Origin: a virus
Length of the DNA stretch: 24,308 nt
IMG/VR virus record: IMGVR_UViG_3300048571_000231
Location: 1-24,308 of that record
Reading direction: 5' to 3' (one strand)
The notes beneath the pieces were generated by a model. The model did not search any database, was not told the DNA's origin, and was given only the letters and a program-made list of their open reading frames with translations. The position numbers were made by a program, and so were the translations under genes. Positions 1 to 6,180 of the stretch are shown piece after piece. Position 1 is the stretch's first letter. Every line of letters starts with the position of its first letter.

Positions 1-153
1 CAAGCGAAAACAGAGTCCGTGATCGCAAAACAAGTAGTCGAAGTGCTGGAGGCTAAGGTTAATGCCGTTGCTATTGCAACCGGCCAATCGAAGAAAAAAG
101 CAAACGATTTGGAAACGAGAGTTGCGGAAATCGCAGACAAGGTAGGTAGTTAA
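1..153 (+). CDS. C-terminal end of an unidentified protein (partial)
   Basis: An open frame enters from the left edge and ends at TAA 151-153, giving the last 50 residues of a protein whose start lies outside the window. The visible part is rich in Ala, Lys, Val and Glu, with no Pro and a single Gly before the end, so it is probably a long helix or coiled coil. It contains a KKKAND stretch followed by a heptad-like LETRVAEIADKV tail. The next gene starts at the base after the stop, so the two are probably co-translated. Too little is visible to name a family. The frame is trusted because it is open from base 1 and abuts a well-formed downstream gene. Confidence 0.6.
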   Translation, partial: QAKTESVIAKQVVEVLEAKVNAVAIATGQSKKKANDLETRVAEIADKVGS

Positions 154-327
154 ATGCCGATAGGAATTTTGTTCTGGGTACTAATGCTGATGTGGTTTTT
201 TTTCGGTTTGTACTGGAACCGAGGCGAAATCGCAGGTGGAAACTACGGCGTCGTGGGCGGCAACTTGTTGCTCTTCGTGCTGCTGATGTTGCTTGGTTGG
301 CGCGTTTTTGGCCCTGTGCTTCAATAG
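154..327 (+). CDS. Small two-helix membrane protein
   Basis: This 57-aa protein starts at ATG directly after the TAA of the previous frame. AAGGTAGG just upstream acts as the ribosome-binding site inside the end of the preceding gene. Residues about 4-20 are strongly hydrophobic, with a run of Phe and Trp. A short polar segment follows (YWNRGEIAGGNYG), and then a second Leu-rich hydrophobic segment at about 34-53. This predicts a helical hairpin in the inner membrane. I do not recognise the family. Its position among other small membrane proteins next to phage genes allows a holin or antiholin role, but nothing in the sequence proves it. Confidence 0.5.
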   Translation: MPIGILFWVLMLMWFFFGLYWNRGEIAGGNYGVVGGNLLLFVLLMLLGWRVFGPVLQ

Positions 328-374
328 GTAAGGTTCGACGATAGCAATAAACAACAACACAAGGAGCGGCGAAG

Positions 375-479
375 ATGCCGACAAACATGGACAATTGGCC
401 TCAGATAATTTCGGCAGTGGGATTTCCTATCTTCATGGCAATGGCAATGGCTTGGGCTATTTGGAAGGCCGCATTTTGA
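375..479 (+). CDS. Short membrane protein, YvrJ/holin-like N-terminal segment
   Basis: ATG 375 follows AAGGAG at 361-366 with ordinary spacing. The frame encodes 34 residues before TGA 477-479: a short polar start (MPTNMDNWPQII) and one hydrophobic helix with VGFPIF, then repeated Met/Ala and a final WAIWKAAF. The NVGFPI-type motif and length recall YvrJ-like peptides and the N-terminal membrane segments of small phage or planctomycete proteins of about 100 aa that continue into a coiled coil. The frame does stay open for 80 more codons after the TGA, and the joined product would have that architecture. It is therefore either a real mini-protein, a gene broken by a nonsense change, or one read through at TGA. 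Confidence 0.5.
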   Translation: MPTNMDNWPQIISAVGFPIFMAMAMAWAIWKAAF

Positions 480-719
480 TTTGGCACTGAGATAGGTAAG
501 CCAGCGGCAGTACAATTCGCCGCACACTTGCATGCAGTAGACATGACATTGGAAAGTTTCGCCAAGTCTATGTCGGAAGCGTCCCGGGAAATTAAAGGGA
601 TTAGGGATGATATGAAAGGTATTTGCAAAGTCAGTTACTGTGATGTTCACGGTTGTACGTCGCGCCATACCACTGGACACGAAATAAATCTCAGGGAGGC
701 AATGCCTGGTAAAACCTAG
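480..719 (+). pseudogene. In-frame continuation after TGA: helical tail of the preceding small membrane protein
   Basis: This frame is the same as that of 375-479 and is open from the base after TGA 477-479 to TAG 717-719. It begins FGTEIGKPAAVQFAAHLHAV and continues with an amphipathic helix rich in Lys, Glu, Ser and Met, ending in a Cys/His-containing tail (CDVHGC). Possible internal starts are TTG 528, ATG 543 and ATG 570, and none has a convincing ribosome-binding site. The stretch is therefore best explained as the second half of one 114-aa protein, separated by a single TGA. A sequencing error, a recent nonsense mutation or programmed readthrough would all fit. Trp at the TGA would be natural in the AAFxFG context. 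Confidence 0.45.
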
Positions 720-768
720 ATCAGATTGATTTCTAGACAACCCAACACCAGTTTGGAGGTAGTAATTG

Positions 769-2196
769 ATGCCAAAGAAGGAGGTATTTTGGGCAATCGC
801 TATCCAGTTATTGTTGGTAAGTATTGCTGCCGGTGGGGATGTTATTGGTCCCATCTACCAAGATATTTCCAATATGCCGGAGTATGATCGCAAATACATG
901 AGGTATTTGGATTTCAGCAATATACCTGTCGATAAATTGGACAAGTATTTGAAAGTCATTTCTGGGCATGTGAATGGATTGTCTAGAAAAACTCGAATAC
1001 AGATACCAGTGGTGATTGCCAAGACAATGATGAGATTGGATACCCGATACTACGGTTGGAATTTGAATGTTTGGGAAAAGTTCAGGGACAATGACCTATA
1101 TTTTCGAATTCAAATTCAAACCGATTGGCCTGGTGGGGTTTGGGAAGGTGATGGAAAGAATTACCCTAAAGGGGCTTTCAAGGTAAGTGGGGCCACTGGA
1201 TCGTATACCGCAATGGCACCCTGGGTTGCCGAGACACCTGAGCAATTGAAGAAATTGGCGTACATCCAAAAGGAAATCGGTGATAAAGCGTTTGTCTTGC
1301 GAGCCGATTGGTGGTTCGCCGATACCGCCGCTCAGGAAGATAAAGTGGTTGGGTATTACGGTCTTTTGGAAATAAAGGATCAAAAGGACTTTGAAAACGT
1401 GGCGAGGTTCAATGTCGCCACGGCTGCTGAATTGGAACATCGAAGAGTGGTGTTGAATTCAGGGATTGCCTTGCAGCGTAGAAGAGTCGAACGTCTTGCC
1501 ACAGTGAAGGGGGGACTGTGGCGGACGTTCGACAACAAGAAAGCCACCGGTAAAGGCAATCCAGCGGTATTCTTGGATGATGAGTTCACGTTTGATGCCA
1601 CGGAACAATTCGCTCCATTGCCAAACGGATTGCCAGTTTGGTTCCTGGCAAACAACAAAGGTGTTCGGCAAGATAAGGCACCTGACAATATCGTCGGTGG
1701 GGACACCACCACACATTCCAACGACACGCGATTGCAAGTAGGCATCTCGTGTTGGCGTTGCCATTCAGGGAAAGGGGAAAGTGGCATCAAGGAGGTACTT
1801 TCCGCTAAGATTCGAAAGATATTCGGCAAGGATTACGATCAATTGCAGGAAATCGATCGGCAGTACATGCGAGAGTGGCAGGAGGAACTCTCCACGGATC
1901 GTAGACGATTTGAGTTGGCAATCAAAGAAGCCACTGGAATGTCTTTCCAAGAATACGGGGAGGCGTATGGCGATTTCTATAGTTGGTATGAGGATGCCAA
2001 AATAGATCTTGCTAGGGCAGCGTTGGATCTAAATTGTACCGTGGAACAATTTAAGGCAGGGATGGAAAGTCAGGAAAAATTGACGGGACAACTCCATCCA
2101 GATCTTACTGTGATTCTTTCGGGCACACTGACTATGAGACAATGGGAAGAAGTCTACCCATTGGCACAGGCTACTATTCGAGGGATTCAACCATGA
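769..2196 (+). CDS. Exported c-type haem protein (single CxxCH), planctomycete-like
   Basis: This 475-aa protein starts at ATG 769, 9 bases after GGAGG at 755-759; the TTG codon just before it is not needed. Residues 1-23 form a Sec signal peptide: basic start MPKKE, hydrophobic core, and the AAGGD cleavage region. The mature protein is rich in Trp, Tyr and charged residues. CWRCH at residues 328-332 is a standard covalent haem c attachment motif, so the protein should be matured in the periplasm by the host cytochrome c machinery. The C-terminal 130 residues are highly charged and helical. No known enzyme active site is evident. It overlaps the next start by ATGA, so it is co-translated with phage-type genes. 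Large mono-haem proteins of this kind are common in planctomycetes, and their roles are mostly unknown. The haem motif is seen directly; export and haem loading are inferred. Confidence 0.7.
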   Translation: MPKKEVFWAIAIQLLLVSIAAGGDVIGPIYQDISNMPEYDRKYMRYLDFSNIPVDKLDKYLKVISGHVNGLSRKTRIQIPVVIAKTMMRLDTRYYGWNLNVWEKFRDNDLYFRIQIQTDWPGGVWEGDGKNYPKGAFKVSGATGSYTAMAPWVAETPEQLKKLAYIQKEIGDKAFVLRADWWFADTAAQEDKVVGYYGLLEIKDQKDFENVARFNVATAAELEHRRVVLNSGIALQRRRVERLATVKGGLWRTFDNKKATGKGNPAVFLDDEFTFDATEQFAPLPNGLPVWFLANNKGVRQDKAPDNIVGGDTTTHSNDTRLQVGISCWRCHSGKGESGIKEVLSAKIRKIFGKDYDQLQEIDRQYMREWQEELSTDRRRFELAIKEATGMSFQEYGEAYGDFYSWYEDAKIDLARAALDLNCTVEQFKAGMESQEKLTGQLHPDLTVILSGTLTMRQWEEVYPLAQATIRGIQP

Positions 2197-2435
2197 TTGT
2201 TCGGGCGAAATTCAAATGTACCCAAGTTGAGCCTAGCAAACAAAGTGAAGCTGAAGGGTGTGCCACGATTCGGTTATCGGCCGTTTACGGCAATGATGAT
2301 CCGAATCATGAAAATACCAGTTTTTTCCGTTGGACACCAAGTGGAGATATTTGTCTTGGCATAGTCAATGTCCAAGCGGCAAAGCAATTCGAAGTGGGAA
2401 AAGAATACTACGTGGATTTCACACCATGTAATTGA
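2193..2435 (+). CDS. Small conserved phage hypothetical protein
   Basis: This 80-aa protein starts at ATG 2193, overlapping the TGA of the preceding gene (ATGA). The sequence opens MIVRAKFKC, has LSAVYGND and WTPSGDI in the middle, and ends EVGKEYYVDFTPCN. From memory, this resembles a family of short cytosolic phage proteins with a V-RAKF start and a YYVDF end, found near virion genes. I know of no demonstrated function. It has no signal peptide, unlike the genes on both sides, which makes the cluster look mixed: a phage gene between two exported cargo genes. An upstream in-frame start within the previous gene is less likely because the ATGA junction recurs throughout this genome. Confidence 0.6.
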   Translation: MIVRAKFKCTQVEPSKQSEAEGCATIRLSAVYGNDDPNHENTSFFRWTPSGDICLGIVNVQAAKQFEVGKEYYVDFTPCN

Positions 2436-2448
2436 AGGAGGTTCAGCC

Positions 2449-3147
2449 GTGAAAACGTTAGTTTCCATTGTCGCCTTTATTTCATGTGGTACCATGATAT
2501 TGGCGAACGATTGTCGTGTTAGAGCCGTGGTACACGCACCAGCAGCGAGAGTGTATTCGGCGCCAATTGTTCATTCGCAAGCATACGCGGCACCAGCCTA
2601 TGTGGCACCAGTGGCGTATAATAACTACGTGGCAACGTATGTAGCCGTTCCATTGGTTGTGCCAGCGTACAATGTATTCTATGGGGGGAATGACAATGGC
2701 ACGAAAGATGAAATCCTGAGACTGCGGGATGAAATCAGATCCATGCGGGATACTTTTCGTGCCCCTGCTCCCGTTGCTCCGATGCAGCCACCGGTAAATG
2801 ACGGACCTATTCGTGTTCCGGCGAACCTCAGTGAAGCTGTGGGGGCCTCATGGGGGGTGGGGAGACAGATGCCAAATCCGACTACCGGGCTTAGACAGCA
2901 GGGGCAAGTGCTGCACGACGGCGTGAAAATTCTCACAGCCTCGTGTTCGAAGTGCCATGATGGCACAATCGCAAAGACGAAAGGGGGTGGGGTTGTACTT
3001 ACGGAAGGTGGGGTGTTGGTGGCTTTGACCGATTCCCAAATGTTGGCAATCGTTAGGGAGATTTATTCAGGCAGGATGCCTAAGGGAAGTAAACTTACTG
3101 ATGCCGATGTTGGCACGGTAATAGAATGGGTTGACACAAGGAAATGA
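2449..3147 (+). CDS. Secreted cytochrome c-like protein (class I, C-terminal haem domain)
   Basis: The start is GTG 2449, preceded by GAAGGAGG at 2434-2441, giving 232 aa. The annotated order is: a signal peptide at 1-21 ending MILAND; a low-complexity Ala/Pro/Tyr/Val region at about 30-80; a short charged coiled coil (DEILRLRDEIRSMRDTF); a Pro-rich linker; and a C-terminal cytochrome c domain. CSKCH at residues 166-170 binds haem covalently, and Met210 in GRMPKG is well placed as the distal axial ligand, followed by a C-terminal helix (ADVGTVIEWVD). This fits a class I monohaem cytochrome for periplasmic electron transfer. It is the second CxxCH protein in three genes. The downstream gene begins at the end of this one. 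The haem domain is a confident call; its role in a phage is unknown. Confidence 0.75.
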   Translation: MKTLVSIVAFISCGTMILANDCRVRAVVHAPAARVYSAPIVHSQAYAAPAYVAPVAYNNYVATYVAVPLVVPAYNVFYGGNDNGTKDEILRLRDEIRSMRDTFRAPAPVAPMQPPVNDGPIRVPANLSEAVGASWGVGRQMPNPTTGLRQQGQVLHDGVKILTASCSKCHDGTIAKTKGGGVVLTEGGVLVALTDSQMLAIVREIYSGRMPKGSKLTDADVGTVIEWVDTRK

Positions 3148-3155
3148 GGTTCAAC

Positions 3156-3710
3156 ATGAAACGGGTTTTCGCATTGTTCGTTCTTACCGCGTTTGGCGTT
3201 GGTATGATTGCTAGTGATGCTTTGGCAAACGACTATGGCCAAATGCAGGTGAGGCAACGCTTTTTCCAACCGGTGCGACAATACTACCAGCCTGTACAAC
3301 AGGTGATTCAACAGGCACAACAGGATTATTGCCAACCTGCCCAACCTGTTCAACAAGTGATTCAGCAGGCACAACAGGACTGTCAACCTGTTGAACAGGT
3401 GTTTCAACGACAGGTGTATGCTCAACCTGTTTTTCAACGACAGGTGTTCGCGCAACCGGTAGCCTATGCTCAACCTGTTTTTCAACGACAGGTGTATGCC
3501 CAACCTGTTTATGCTCAGCCCGTGTTCGCCCAGGCGATCCAAGGCTATAGTTATGGGCAGTCTTTTCGTTCGCCGATTCGAAGTGCGATTTTCGGCGGCG
3601 GGTTCGGTCGTGGCTTGAACATCAATATCGGTGGGGGTAATCAATTCCGCCAACGCGGGCCGATAGGCAACGTGAACCGTGTCGTGGTTCGCCAGCGATT
3701 GCCCCGCTGA
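3156..3710 (+). CDS. Secreted Gln-rich repeat protein
   Basis: Two ATGs are possible, 3144 and 3156. I choose 3156 because GAGG at 3147-3149 is correctly spaced for it and the signal peptide then begins MKRVFALF. Residues 1-25 form a signal peptide ending ALAND. The mature part (about residues 40-130) consists of imperfect repeats with QPVQQVIQQAQQD and QPVFQRQVYA units, and it includes single Cys residues in the first two units. The C-terminal 50 residues are Gly, Arg and Asn rich (FGGGFGRGLNINIGGG). The composition suggests an unfolded or surface-adhesive extracytoplasmic protein. It follows the cytochrome gene almost without a gap, so the two are probably made together. Planctomycete genomes carry many such secreted repeat proteins; no function can be assigned. 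Confidence 0.6.
   Translation: MKRVFALFVLTAFGVGMIASDALANDYGQMQVRQRFFQPVRQYYQPVQQVIQQAQQDYCQPAQPVQQVIQQAQQDCQPVEQVFQRQVYAQPVFQRQVFAQPVAYAQPVFQRQVYAQPVYAQPVFAQAIQGYSYGQSFRSPIRSAIFGGGFGRGLNINIGGGNQFRQRGPIGNVNRVVVRQRLPR
3280..3535 (+). repeat. Imperfect tandem repeats within the Gln-rich gene
   Basis: Two kinds of repeat are visible. The first two units share CAGGCACAACAGGA and begin with CCTGTWCAACARGTGATT. The later units contain CAACCTGTTTTTCAACGACA followed by GGTGT, present at least twice exactly and once in part. Each later unit carries an ACCTGT and an ACAGGT that are reverse complements, so each copy could also form a small hairpin. The repeats keep the reading frame, and there are no unique spacers, so this is coding repetition and not a CRISPR array. 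Confidence 0.7.
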
Positions 3711-3727
3711 GTGAGTAATCCATCCTA

Positions 3728-3805
3728 GCAATGATCCCTATTGGGCGATTGGGGCATTGCGATGGGTTGGACGGGTGGCGATTCAGAAATGGGTTGCCAC
3801 CCCGT
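3728..3805 (+). terminator. Two adjacent hairpins in the intergenic gap, possible terminator
   Basis: The 170-base gap between the Gln-rich gene and the next start holds no supported gene. It contains GCAATG (3728-3733) pairing with CATTGC (3755-3760), extended inside by CCC/GGG. A second stem pairs ACGGGTGGC (3771-3779) with GCCACCCCGT (3796-3805), with one bulged C. The second hairpin is followed by TCTTGATTC, which is only moderately T-rich. This would separate the cytochrome group from the following genes. It may be a weak intrinsic terminator or an mRNA processing site. Confidence 0.4.
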
Positions 3806-3880
3806 TCTTGATTCTTTGCAAACTGTTTTGGTTCTTGATTGGTTGGTGGTTGCTTTTTGTTGTTCATGGGGAGGTAAAAA

Positions 3881-4213
3881 ATGGACACGTTTTTAATGTG
3901 GTGTGCACCGTGGCTTTTACTTGGGGGTCCGGCGATTTTTGTCATCGGGCATGCGGTCATTTACTGGGTGGATCGCCGAAGGCAACAGGTCTGGGATCAC
4001 ACGGCGAGAGCGTTTCACAAGCAGCGAAAGGCTCTTTCCTCGGCGTTTGAAAATGGCAAAAAGGAAGGCATCGCTCAGGAATTCGCTCGCCTCGAAAAAT
4101 TGCGAACCCTCGAAGAACCCGCCCCTGTTAAGGCTTGCCGTCGGCGGCGAGCAGCAGGTAGATTCCAACGGCGTGCGTCGTCCAACATTTGTATTCGTTC
4201 AAATCAGGGGTAA
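3881..4213 (+). CDS. Single-helix membrane-anchored basic protein
   Basis: This 110-aa protein starts at ATG 3881 after GGGGAGG at 3870-3876. Residues 5-29 form one hydrophobic segment (CAPWLLLGGPAIFVIGHAV). A charged helical region follows (about residues 32-80), with many Arg, Lys and Glu, and then an Arg-rich tail containing CRRRRAAGRFQRR. The tail would stay in the cytoplasm under the positive-inside rule. I do not recognise the family. The size, single N-terminal helix and coiled region are compatible with a spanin-like or holin-accessory protein, but there is no decisive motif. An alternative overlapping frame (3903-4256) lacks a ribosome-binding site. Confidence 0.5.
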   Translation: MDTFLMWCAPWLLLGGPAIFVIGHAVIYWVDRRRQQVWDHTARAFHKQRKALSSAFENGKKEGIAQEFARLEKLRTLEEPAPVKACRRRRAAGRFQRRASSNICIRSNQG

Positions 4214-4218
4214 ATTCC

Positions 4219-5091
4219 ATGGCAAAAAGAAAATCGCTAAAGTCTGGCAAGAATGATTTTCAGGCTTGCTCGATTAAGACGCTTCCCGAAGAAATTCTAA
4301 TTGAAGCGTCAGAAACAGCGGTATTCATAAATCCTGCCAACGCGGTTGCGATCATGGCGGCGCTTGGCTTTGGTTTCACGATGCTGCCACCTGCCTACAT
4401 CGCGGCAATCACCAGTAAATACTGGGGTCCAAAAGTCATGCTGACGGTTGGCTTCATGGAGTCGATCACCGATGAAATCGCCAATAGAATCATCGGCTAT
4501 ATGAACCGTTGGAAAGATCGGGGTGCGTCGGTACTCTTTACCCGGACGAAGACCGATCCCCAAGTTAGAATCACAAGATCAGGCGACGGGTACTGGTCTT
4601 ATCTTGGTACCGACATTCTGCACGTCCCAAAAAATCAACCTACGATGTGCCTATCGGGAATCACGATGCGTACTTCGGATGCCGAATGCGAGAGGGTGAT
4701 CGTCCATGAGGCAGGGCACACTTTGTCCTTCCCTCACGAGCATATGCGTAGGGATTTGGTGCAACTTCTAGATCGTGAAAAAACTATTGCCGAATTCATG
4801 CGGACCCAAGGCTGGTCTAGACAAGAAGTAATCAATCAGGTATTGACACCACTGGATGAAGCCTCACTTATGTCTACGCCAGTCGATCAAGATTCCCTGA
4901 TGTGTTACCAAATTCCAGGGAATTGCACGAAAAGCGGACAGCCTATTAAGGGAGGGTCCCGTCTTAGTGAATCCGATTGGACTTTCGCTGCCAGGAGCTA
5001 TCCGCCATCTACGGGACCGATCGATCCACCGCCTACGGCTAGGCGTCTTGTAGTTGAGTTTACCGGCGATTATAGAGTGCTCACCGCGTAA
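4219..5091 (+). CDS. Astacin-like (M12 family) zinc metallopeptidase
   Basis: This 290-aa protein starts at ATG 4219 with AGGGG upstream, 5 bases after the previous stop. The zinc-binding motif is H163-E-A-G-H167-T-L-S-F-P-H173-E, matching the astacin/metzincin pattern HExxHxxGFxHE except that Ser replaces the usual Gly. Glu164 would be the catalytic base. The expected Met-turn follows at residues 226-230 (SLMCY, Met228 and Tyr230), matching astacin SxMHY except for Cys in place of His. Upstream segments such as DGYWSYLGTDI fit the metzincin beta-sheet. The N-terminus is polar and basic (MAKRKSLKSGKN), and no standard Sec signal is seen. It should cleave proteins, perhaps host envelope protein or virion precursors. 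The enzyme class is clear; the phage role is inferred. The Ser-for-Gly change may affect the helix turn but not metal binding. Confidence 0.85.
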   Translation: MAKRKSLKSGKNDFQACSIKTLPEEILIEASETAVFINPANAVAIMAALGFGFTMLPPAYIAAITSKYWGPKVMLTVGFMESITDEIANRIIGYMNRWKDRGASVLFTRTKTDPQVRITRSGDGYWSYLGTDILHVPKNQPTMCLSGITMRTSDAECERVIVHEAGHTLSFPHEHMRRDLVQLLDREKTIAEFMRTQGWSRQEVINQVLTPLDEASLMSTPVDQDSLMCYQIPGNCTKSGQPIKGGSRLSESDWTFAARSYPPSTGPIDPPPTARRLVVEFTGDYRVLTA

Positions 5092-5119
5092 AGAAACCAA
5101 TAACGAATCGAGGTGACGC

Positions 5120-5515
5120 ATGGAAACCGCTCTCGCTTTTTCCCTGGCAATCTCCCTCAGTACGGCAGCCGAAACAATGGAGTTGTACCCTCAATTCCCA
5201 AGCTACGGCGATTGTGCGAAAGTGGTGGCGTGGTGCGTGAAAGAAACTTGCGACATCGACCACGAAATCACGCGCGCGCAAAGTCTGCTATCCGGCTGGG
5301 ATTTAGAGATTGAGTTGCCCGCAATAAATGTTCTTCGTGAGCGGCAACGAGGACTAAATGAGGCCCGTGAGGTATGGTATTGTGCCTGGTGGCTCAAGAC
5401 TGTGCTCAGTGAAACTTATCCACTGTTCGTGCAAACAGTGCACCACAAATTGAGATCCATGCTTTCCGAGGACGATTTCGAACGGGGGCGGCTGCCGCTG
5501 CCATACGCACGATAA
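5120..5515 (+). CDS. Unidentified 131-aa protein
   Basis: ATG 5120 is preceded by GAGGTGA at 5110-5116. The 131-aa product begins with a weakly hydrophobic Ala/Ser/Leu stretch (residues 2-17) that could be a poor signal peptide. The rest is mainly helical and charged, with Cys in YGDC, AWCVKETCD and WYCAWW, and several Trp residues. No catalytic motif or known domain is recognised. It lies between the metallopeptidase and a holin-like membrane protein in the same orientation. Its base composition is more GC-rich than that of the capsid genes, as is that of its right neighbour. A role in lysis or as a peptidase partner is only suggested by position. Confidence 0.5.
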   Translation: METALAFSLAISLSTAAETMELYPQFPSYGDCAKVVAWCVKETCDIDHEITRAQSLLSGWDLEIELPAINVLRERQRGLNEAREVWYCAWWLKTVLSETYPLFVQTVHHKLRSMLSEDDFERGRLPLPYAR

Positions 5516-5573
5516 AACCGGATTGGCGGGCCGGGTAATTCCCGCCGAAACTGCAATAGGAGAGGATTTACCT

Positions 5574-5951
5574 ATGTGGTTCAACTCATTGAAGTGGGTT
5601 GCGATTTTCGCGGGTGTTGCCTTTGCCATTATTGGCGTTGGCGCAGTCGCCCTCTTTCACGCGGTCTCGATAGGGACCGTACCTGTGTCGGTCGTGGCTG
5701 AATGGTATGCCTGGGCGAATGCTTGGCACACCTACCTTGCTGGGTTCGCTGGAGCTTACCTTGTGTCGGGACCATTGGCCCGATTTGGCGTGCCCGCTCT
5801 TTGGAATATGGCGTGGTCTCGCGTGATTGCCGGAATGCAATCGGTGATGAAAGCCGCGCAGCCTCCCGCTGTAGACATGGAAAAGATGGTGAGGGAGATC
5901 GTGGCTGCCCAACTTGAGCAAGCCACTTCACCAAAAATCGTGCTGCGTTAG
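5574..5951 (+). CDS. Holin-like multi-helix membrane protein
   Basis: The start is ATG 5574, preceded by AGGAGAGG at 5559-5566, giving 125 aa; the longer frame from 5523 lacks a signal. Residues about 7-30 form a strong transmembrane helix, and about 48-68 form a second (HTYLAGFAGAYLVSG). The segment at 70-92 is amphipathic. The C-terminus is a charged helix with EKMVREIVAAQLEQ, followed by a short basic end. The size, two N-terminal helices and charged cytoplasmic tail fit a class II holin or a small membrane-organising protein, but there is no diagnostic motif. It is the last gene before the regulatory gap, and a hairpin follows its stop. Confidence 0.5.
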   Translation: MWFNSLKWVAIFAGVAFAIIGVGAVALFHAVSIGTVPVSVVAEWYAWANAWHTYLAGFAGAYLVSGPLARFGVPALWNMAWSRVIAGMQSVMKAAQPPAVDMEKMVREIVAAQLEQATSPKIVLR

Positions 5952-5960
5952 TCAGCCATT

Positions 5961-5990
5961 AGAGGTACCGACTGTAAAGCCGGTACCTCT
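5961..5990 (+). terminator. Perfect 10-bp hairpin after the accessory block
   Basis: AGAGGTACCG (5961-5970) and CGGTACCTCT (5981-5990) are exact reverse complements with a 10-base loop. The hairpin begins 9 bases after the stop of the holin-like gene. It is followed by ATCTTTC and not a true T run, so an intrinsic terminator is likely but not textbook. The loop reads ACTGTAAAGC, which resembles a tRNA-Tyr anticodon loop by chance; no other tRNA arms are present. Confidence 0.55.
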
Positions 5991-6011
5991 ATCTTTCAAT
6001 ATCCAAGTGAT

Positions 6012-6071
6012 CTCCGGGCAGATGTCGCCTGAGGTGTTGCAGGTTCGTGGATGTCTGTCCCGGAGTTTTTT
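6012..6071 (+). terminator. GC-rich hairpin followed by six T's, probable Rho-independent terminator
   Basis: CTCCGGGCAG (6012-6021) pairs with CTGTCCCGGAG (6055-6065), with one bulged T, and TTTTTT follows at 6066-6071. The 33-base interior can form a small CCTG/CAGG stem (6028-6031 with 6040-6043). The strong stem plus T run matches a bacterial intrinsic terminator. The long structured interior also allows a short stable RNA ending here. Confidence 0.65.
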
Positions 6072-6129
6072 GATGCGACATTAGGTTTACGTCGTATTTG
6101 GGAATCGTTCATCGATTATACCAATTCTC

Positions 6130-6158
6130 TTGTTCTAGGGAGGCTGATCCTTTATAAT
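6130..6158 (+). promoter_or_regulatory. Sigma70-like promoter for the capsid operon
   Basis: TTGTTC at 6130-6135 and a perfect TATAAT at 6153-6158 are separated by exactly 17 bases. Transcription would start near 6165, just before the ribosome-binding site AAGGGAGGG (6165-6173) and the ATG at 6181, so the leader would be only about 15-20 bases. The promoter sits directly after a terminator and before the first head gene, which makes it a credible start for late structural transcription. The -35 box matches the consensus at only three positions, so an activator may be needed. Confidence 0.6.
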
Positions 6159-6180
6159 CTACGAAAGGGAGGGAATTTGC

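Noticed and set aside
375-719. Alternative genetic code with TGA as sense codon
   Set aside because: TGA ends several well-defined genes with ATGA coupling, for example at 2194, 3145, 11116, 11538 and 14002, so TGA is a stop here.
3270-3540. CRISPR array
   Set aside because: The repeats are imperfect, in frame, adjacent without unique spacers and inside a signal-peptide gene.
3063-3731. Long minus-strand ORF of 222 aa opposite the Gln-rich gene
   Set aside because: It is a by-product of Gln/Val-rich codon repeats on the plus strand; it has no ribosome-binding site and its product is a low-complexity Leu/Asn/Arg repeat.
3757-4050. Plus-strand ORF with hydrophobic stretch in the gap after the Gln-rich gene
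   Set aside because: It starts at TTG without a signal, and runs through a hairpin and into the better-supported 3881 gene.
5961-5990. tRNA-Tyr anticodon arm, since the loop contains ACTGTAAA
   Set aside because: The 10-bp perfect stem is too long, and acceptor, D and T arms are absent on both sides.
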